From Pacificoceanicola onchidii (lineage in GTDB: Bacteria; Pseudomonadota; Alphaproteobacteria; Rhodobacterales; Rhodobacteraceae): a DNA stretch of 64,000 nt. The notes under the pieces were generated by a model, which was not told the DNA's origin, did not search any database, and saw nothing but the letters and a program-made list of their open reading frames with translations. Shown piece after piece: positions 62,427-64,000 of the stretch (position 1 is its first letter; every line of letters starts with the position of its first letter). The stretch spans positions 1-64,000 of the forward strand of contig NZ_SRXY01000003.1 in assembly GCF_004804335.1 (NCBI RefSeq), read 5' to 3'. A program made the position numbers and the translations under genes.

Positions 62427-63611
62427 ATGTTCGAGGACAATCACTCTTCCACTCACCCCCCACTCCCACCCACCACGGAAGACGATCGGGTGTCGTGGCT
62501 CCGTCTCTTGCGATCACGCCGCGTTGGCGTAACCACTTTCTGGCGATTGATGAAAGAACATGGCTCCGCGCAGGCGGCGCTGGAGGCTTTGCCGGATGTC
62601 GCCCGCGCGGCGGGCGTTCAGGGGTATGAGCCCTGTCCCGAACAGGTGATCGAGGCCGAACTGGCCGCAGCCCGGCAACGCGGCGCGCGCATGGTCTGCC
62701 TTGGCGATCCTCTTTACCCGCCGGATCTTTGCCCGGTTGCCGACGCGCCGCCGATCCTCTGGATGGTGGGGGACCCGGCGATTTTGACCCGGCCCATGGT
62801 TGCCCTTGTCGGCGCGCGCAACGCGTCCTCGCTTGGACTTCGCATGGCGCGTGGCCTTGCCGAAGGGTTGTCGGAGGCGGGGTATGTGGTCAGCTCCGGC
62901 CTCGCCCGCGGCATCGACACCGTTGCCCATCTGGCCTCCTTGCACGGCGGCACCGTTGCCGTCATGGCGGGCGGCGTGGACGTGCTCTACCCTTCCGAAA
63001 ACACGCAACTGGCCGAACAGATCATCAACCACGGCGGCGCGCGCATCAGTGAACAGCCCATGGGCATGCAGCCCATCGCGCGCCATTTCCCGATGCGCAA
63101 CCGGATCATCTCCGGCCTCAGCCGGGCCATCGTGGTGGTCGAGGCAGCGGCAAAGTCCGGCTCCCTGATCACCGCGCGCAATGCTCTGGATCAGGGCAGG
63201 GACGTGCTGGCGGTGCCCGGCCACCCGCTCGATGCCCGCGCTGCCGGCTGCAACATGCTTATCCGAGACGGGGCGCGCCTCGTGCGCTCTACCGAGGATG
63301 TGCTGGAAGCTCTGCCGGACCTGAACGCGCCTGCGCCCGCCGAGCAGCCCGAGCTGCCCTTGCCCGACATGGCGGTCCAAACGCCGCCACCCCCGCCGGA
63401 GAAGCCAAAACGCAGCCTGCAGGACGCGGCCCGCCTGCACCGCGAAATTCTCGCCCGGCTCGGCCCCTCGCCACTGGCCGAAGACCAGCTGATCCGCGAC
63501 ATCGGCGCGCCCTCCGGCGCGGTTTCCCCGGTGCTGACGGACCTCGAACTCGATGGCCGGATCGAACGTCAACCCGGCGGTTTGCTCTCATTGGTTGCGC
63601 GTCGCTCGTGA
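62427..63611 (+). CDS. dprA: DNA processing protein DprA
   Basis: A 394-residue DprA that binds incoming single-stranded DNA and loads RecA in transformation. The Rossmann core includes MVALVGARNASSLGLRMARGLAEGL, SSGLARGIDTVAHLASL, YPSENTQLA, RHFPMRNRIISGLSRAIVVVEAA and SGSLITARNALDQGRDVLAVPG. A C-terminal winged helix follows after a Pro-rich linker. I chose the ATG at 62427 because CGGAG lies 7 bases before it. An ATG at 62406 is the alternative. Confidence 0.93.
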   Translation: MFEDNHSSTHPPLPPTTEDDRVSWLRLLRSRRVGVTTFWRLMKEHGSAQAALEALPDVARAAGVQGYEPCPEQVIEAELAAARQRGARMVCLGDPLYPPDLCPVADAPPILWMVGDPAILTRPMVALVGARNASSLGLRMARGLAEGLSEAGYVVSSGLARGIDTVAHLASLHGGTVAVMAGGVDVLYPSENTQLAEQIINHGGARISEQPMGMQPIARHFPMRNRIISGLSRAIVVVEAAAKSGSLITARNALDQGRDVLAVPGHPLDARAAGCNMLIRDGARLVRSTEDVLEALPDLNAPAPAEQPELPLPDMAVQTPPPPPEKPKRSLQDAARLHREILARLGPSPLAEDQLIRDIGAPSGAVSPVLTDLELDGRIERQPGGLLSLVARRS

Positions 63612-63753
63612 GCGCTTTTCCCTTGAGCAAAGCGCAGCCCAACGCCCCACGTCACGGGGTGAGGATTGACATTTCCCCCTTGCGCCCCACATCGCTGAGC
63701 GCCATACGCTGGCTATAAACGCCCTGATTTCGCCGTAAGAGGTTTTCCGAAAC

Positions 63754-64000
63754 ATGCCCGTCGTTGTCGTCGAGTCTCCTGCTAAAGCCAAGACAATCAA
63801 CAAATATCTCGGCTCCGACTACACGGTCCTGGCGTCTTATGGCCACGTGCGCGATTTGCCGCCAAAGAACGGATCGGTCGACACCGAAGACGATTTCGCG
63901 ATGAAATGGGAGATCGCGAACGACAGTCGCAAACATGTCGCAGCCATCGCCGCCGCGCTCAAAACCGACGACGCGCTGATCCTCGCAACCGACCCCGATC
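63754..64000 (+). CDS. topA: DNA topoisomerase I, N-terminal part (runs past window)
   Basis: The first 82 residues of Top[21 protein letters not shown] opens the TOPRIM domain and [15 protein letters not shown] follows; ALILATDPD is the start of the TOPRIM acidic pair. AGAGG precedes the ATG. It relaxes negative supercoils. It lies 142 bases after dprA, an order common in many bacteria. Confidence 0.95.
   Translation, partial: MPVVVVESPAKAKTINKYLGSDYTVLASYGHVRDLPPKNGSVDTEDDFAMKWEIANDSRKHVAAIAAALKTDDALILATDPD

Noticed and set aside
63612-63635. Terminator after dprA
   Set aside because: GCGCTTT and AAAGCGC can pair, but no T-run follows on the + strand, so I do not call it.

Overview
The window looks like the chromosome of an alphaproteobacterium of the Rhodobacterales (Roseobacter-type). 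The evidence is the high-GC codon use, the urease cluster with extra small genes between ureA, ureB and ureC, the ctaC-ctaB-ctaG-ctaE cytochrome aa3 cluster, a DUF1674 gene divergent from rsmB, a tad pilus locus with short Roseobacter-style Flp pilins, and the gene order rsmB, heparinase-like, purH. No species can be named from the sequence alone.

Left end (1-4372): one end of a prophage. It carries structural genes, a small membrane protein, a membrane-anchored GH24 endolysin, two overlapping spanin-like genes and a D12-class adenine methyltransferase. It stops at the 3' end of a tRNA-Ser(GCT) gene, a typical integration site. Then come genes of non-phosphorylative sugar oxidation (4679-8618: soluble PQQ-type sugar dehydrogenase-like protein, 2,5-dioxovalerate dehydrogenase, galactose/arabinose 1-dehydrogenase) with two LacI-type palindromic operators. 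Next are an orphan Imm33-like gene, a complete branched-chain-type ABC importer (livFGMHK type), a free-standing Lrp/AsnC sensor domain, an SMP-30 lactonase and trmO.

Urease (15877-22348): ureD, ureA, a 58-aa His-rich membrane peptide, ureB, two small unknown proteins, ureC, a secreted unknown protein, ureE, ureF and ureG, all on +. UreC has a Gly/Ala-rich insertion of about 17 residues near its N terminus. Facing it is a hybrid histidine kinase, which is divergent from a NarL-type response regulator. Then come tRNA-Met(CAT), an EamA transporter, an unusual conserved AAA ATPase, a VOC protein, a tandem M16 peptidase pair (one active, one without zinc ligands), a DUF3035 lipoprotein, lspA, a beta-lactamase-fold serine hydrolase, purH, a heparinase-like protein, rsmB and a DUF1674 protein.

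Tad/Flp pilus (39390-50540, all -): three flp pilin genes, cpaB, cpaC, an ompA-family lipoprotein, cpaE, cpaF, tadB, tadC, two TPR lipoproteins and a prepilin peptidase. Hairpins split the locus into several transcription blocks. The tadE, tadF and tadG minor-pilin genes are not in the window. Right end: a lytic transglycosylase, an MBL-fold protein, a coupled set (thrC, M16 peptidase, acetyltransferase), SURF1, ctaE, ctaG, a 55-aa protein, ctaB and ctaC. Divergent from these is tldD, with a perfect FNR box and a terminator-like hairpin in its leader. A small membrane protein, dprA and the start of topA close the window.

I found no CRISPR array, rRNA operon, insertion sequence or clearly novel defence island. 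The best leads for undescribed biology are the accessory small proteins of the urease operon, the tldD leader, the Asp+5 pilins and a dispersed palindromic repeat family.
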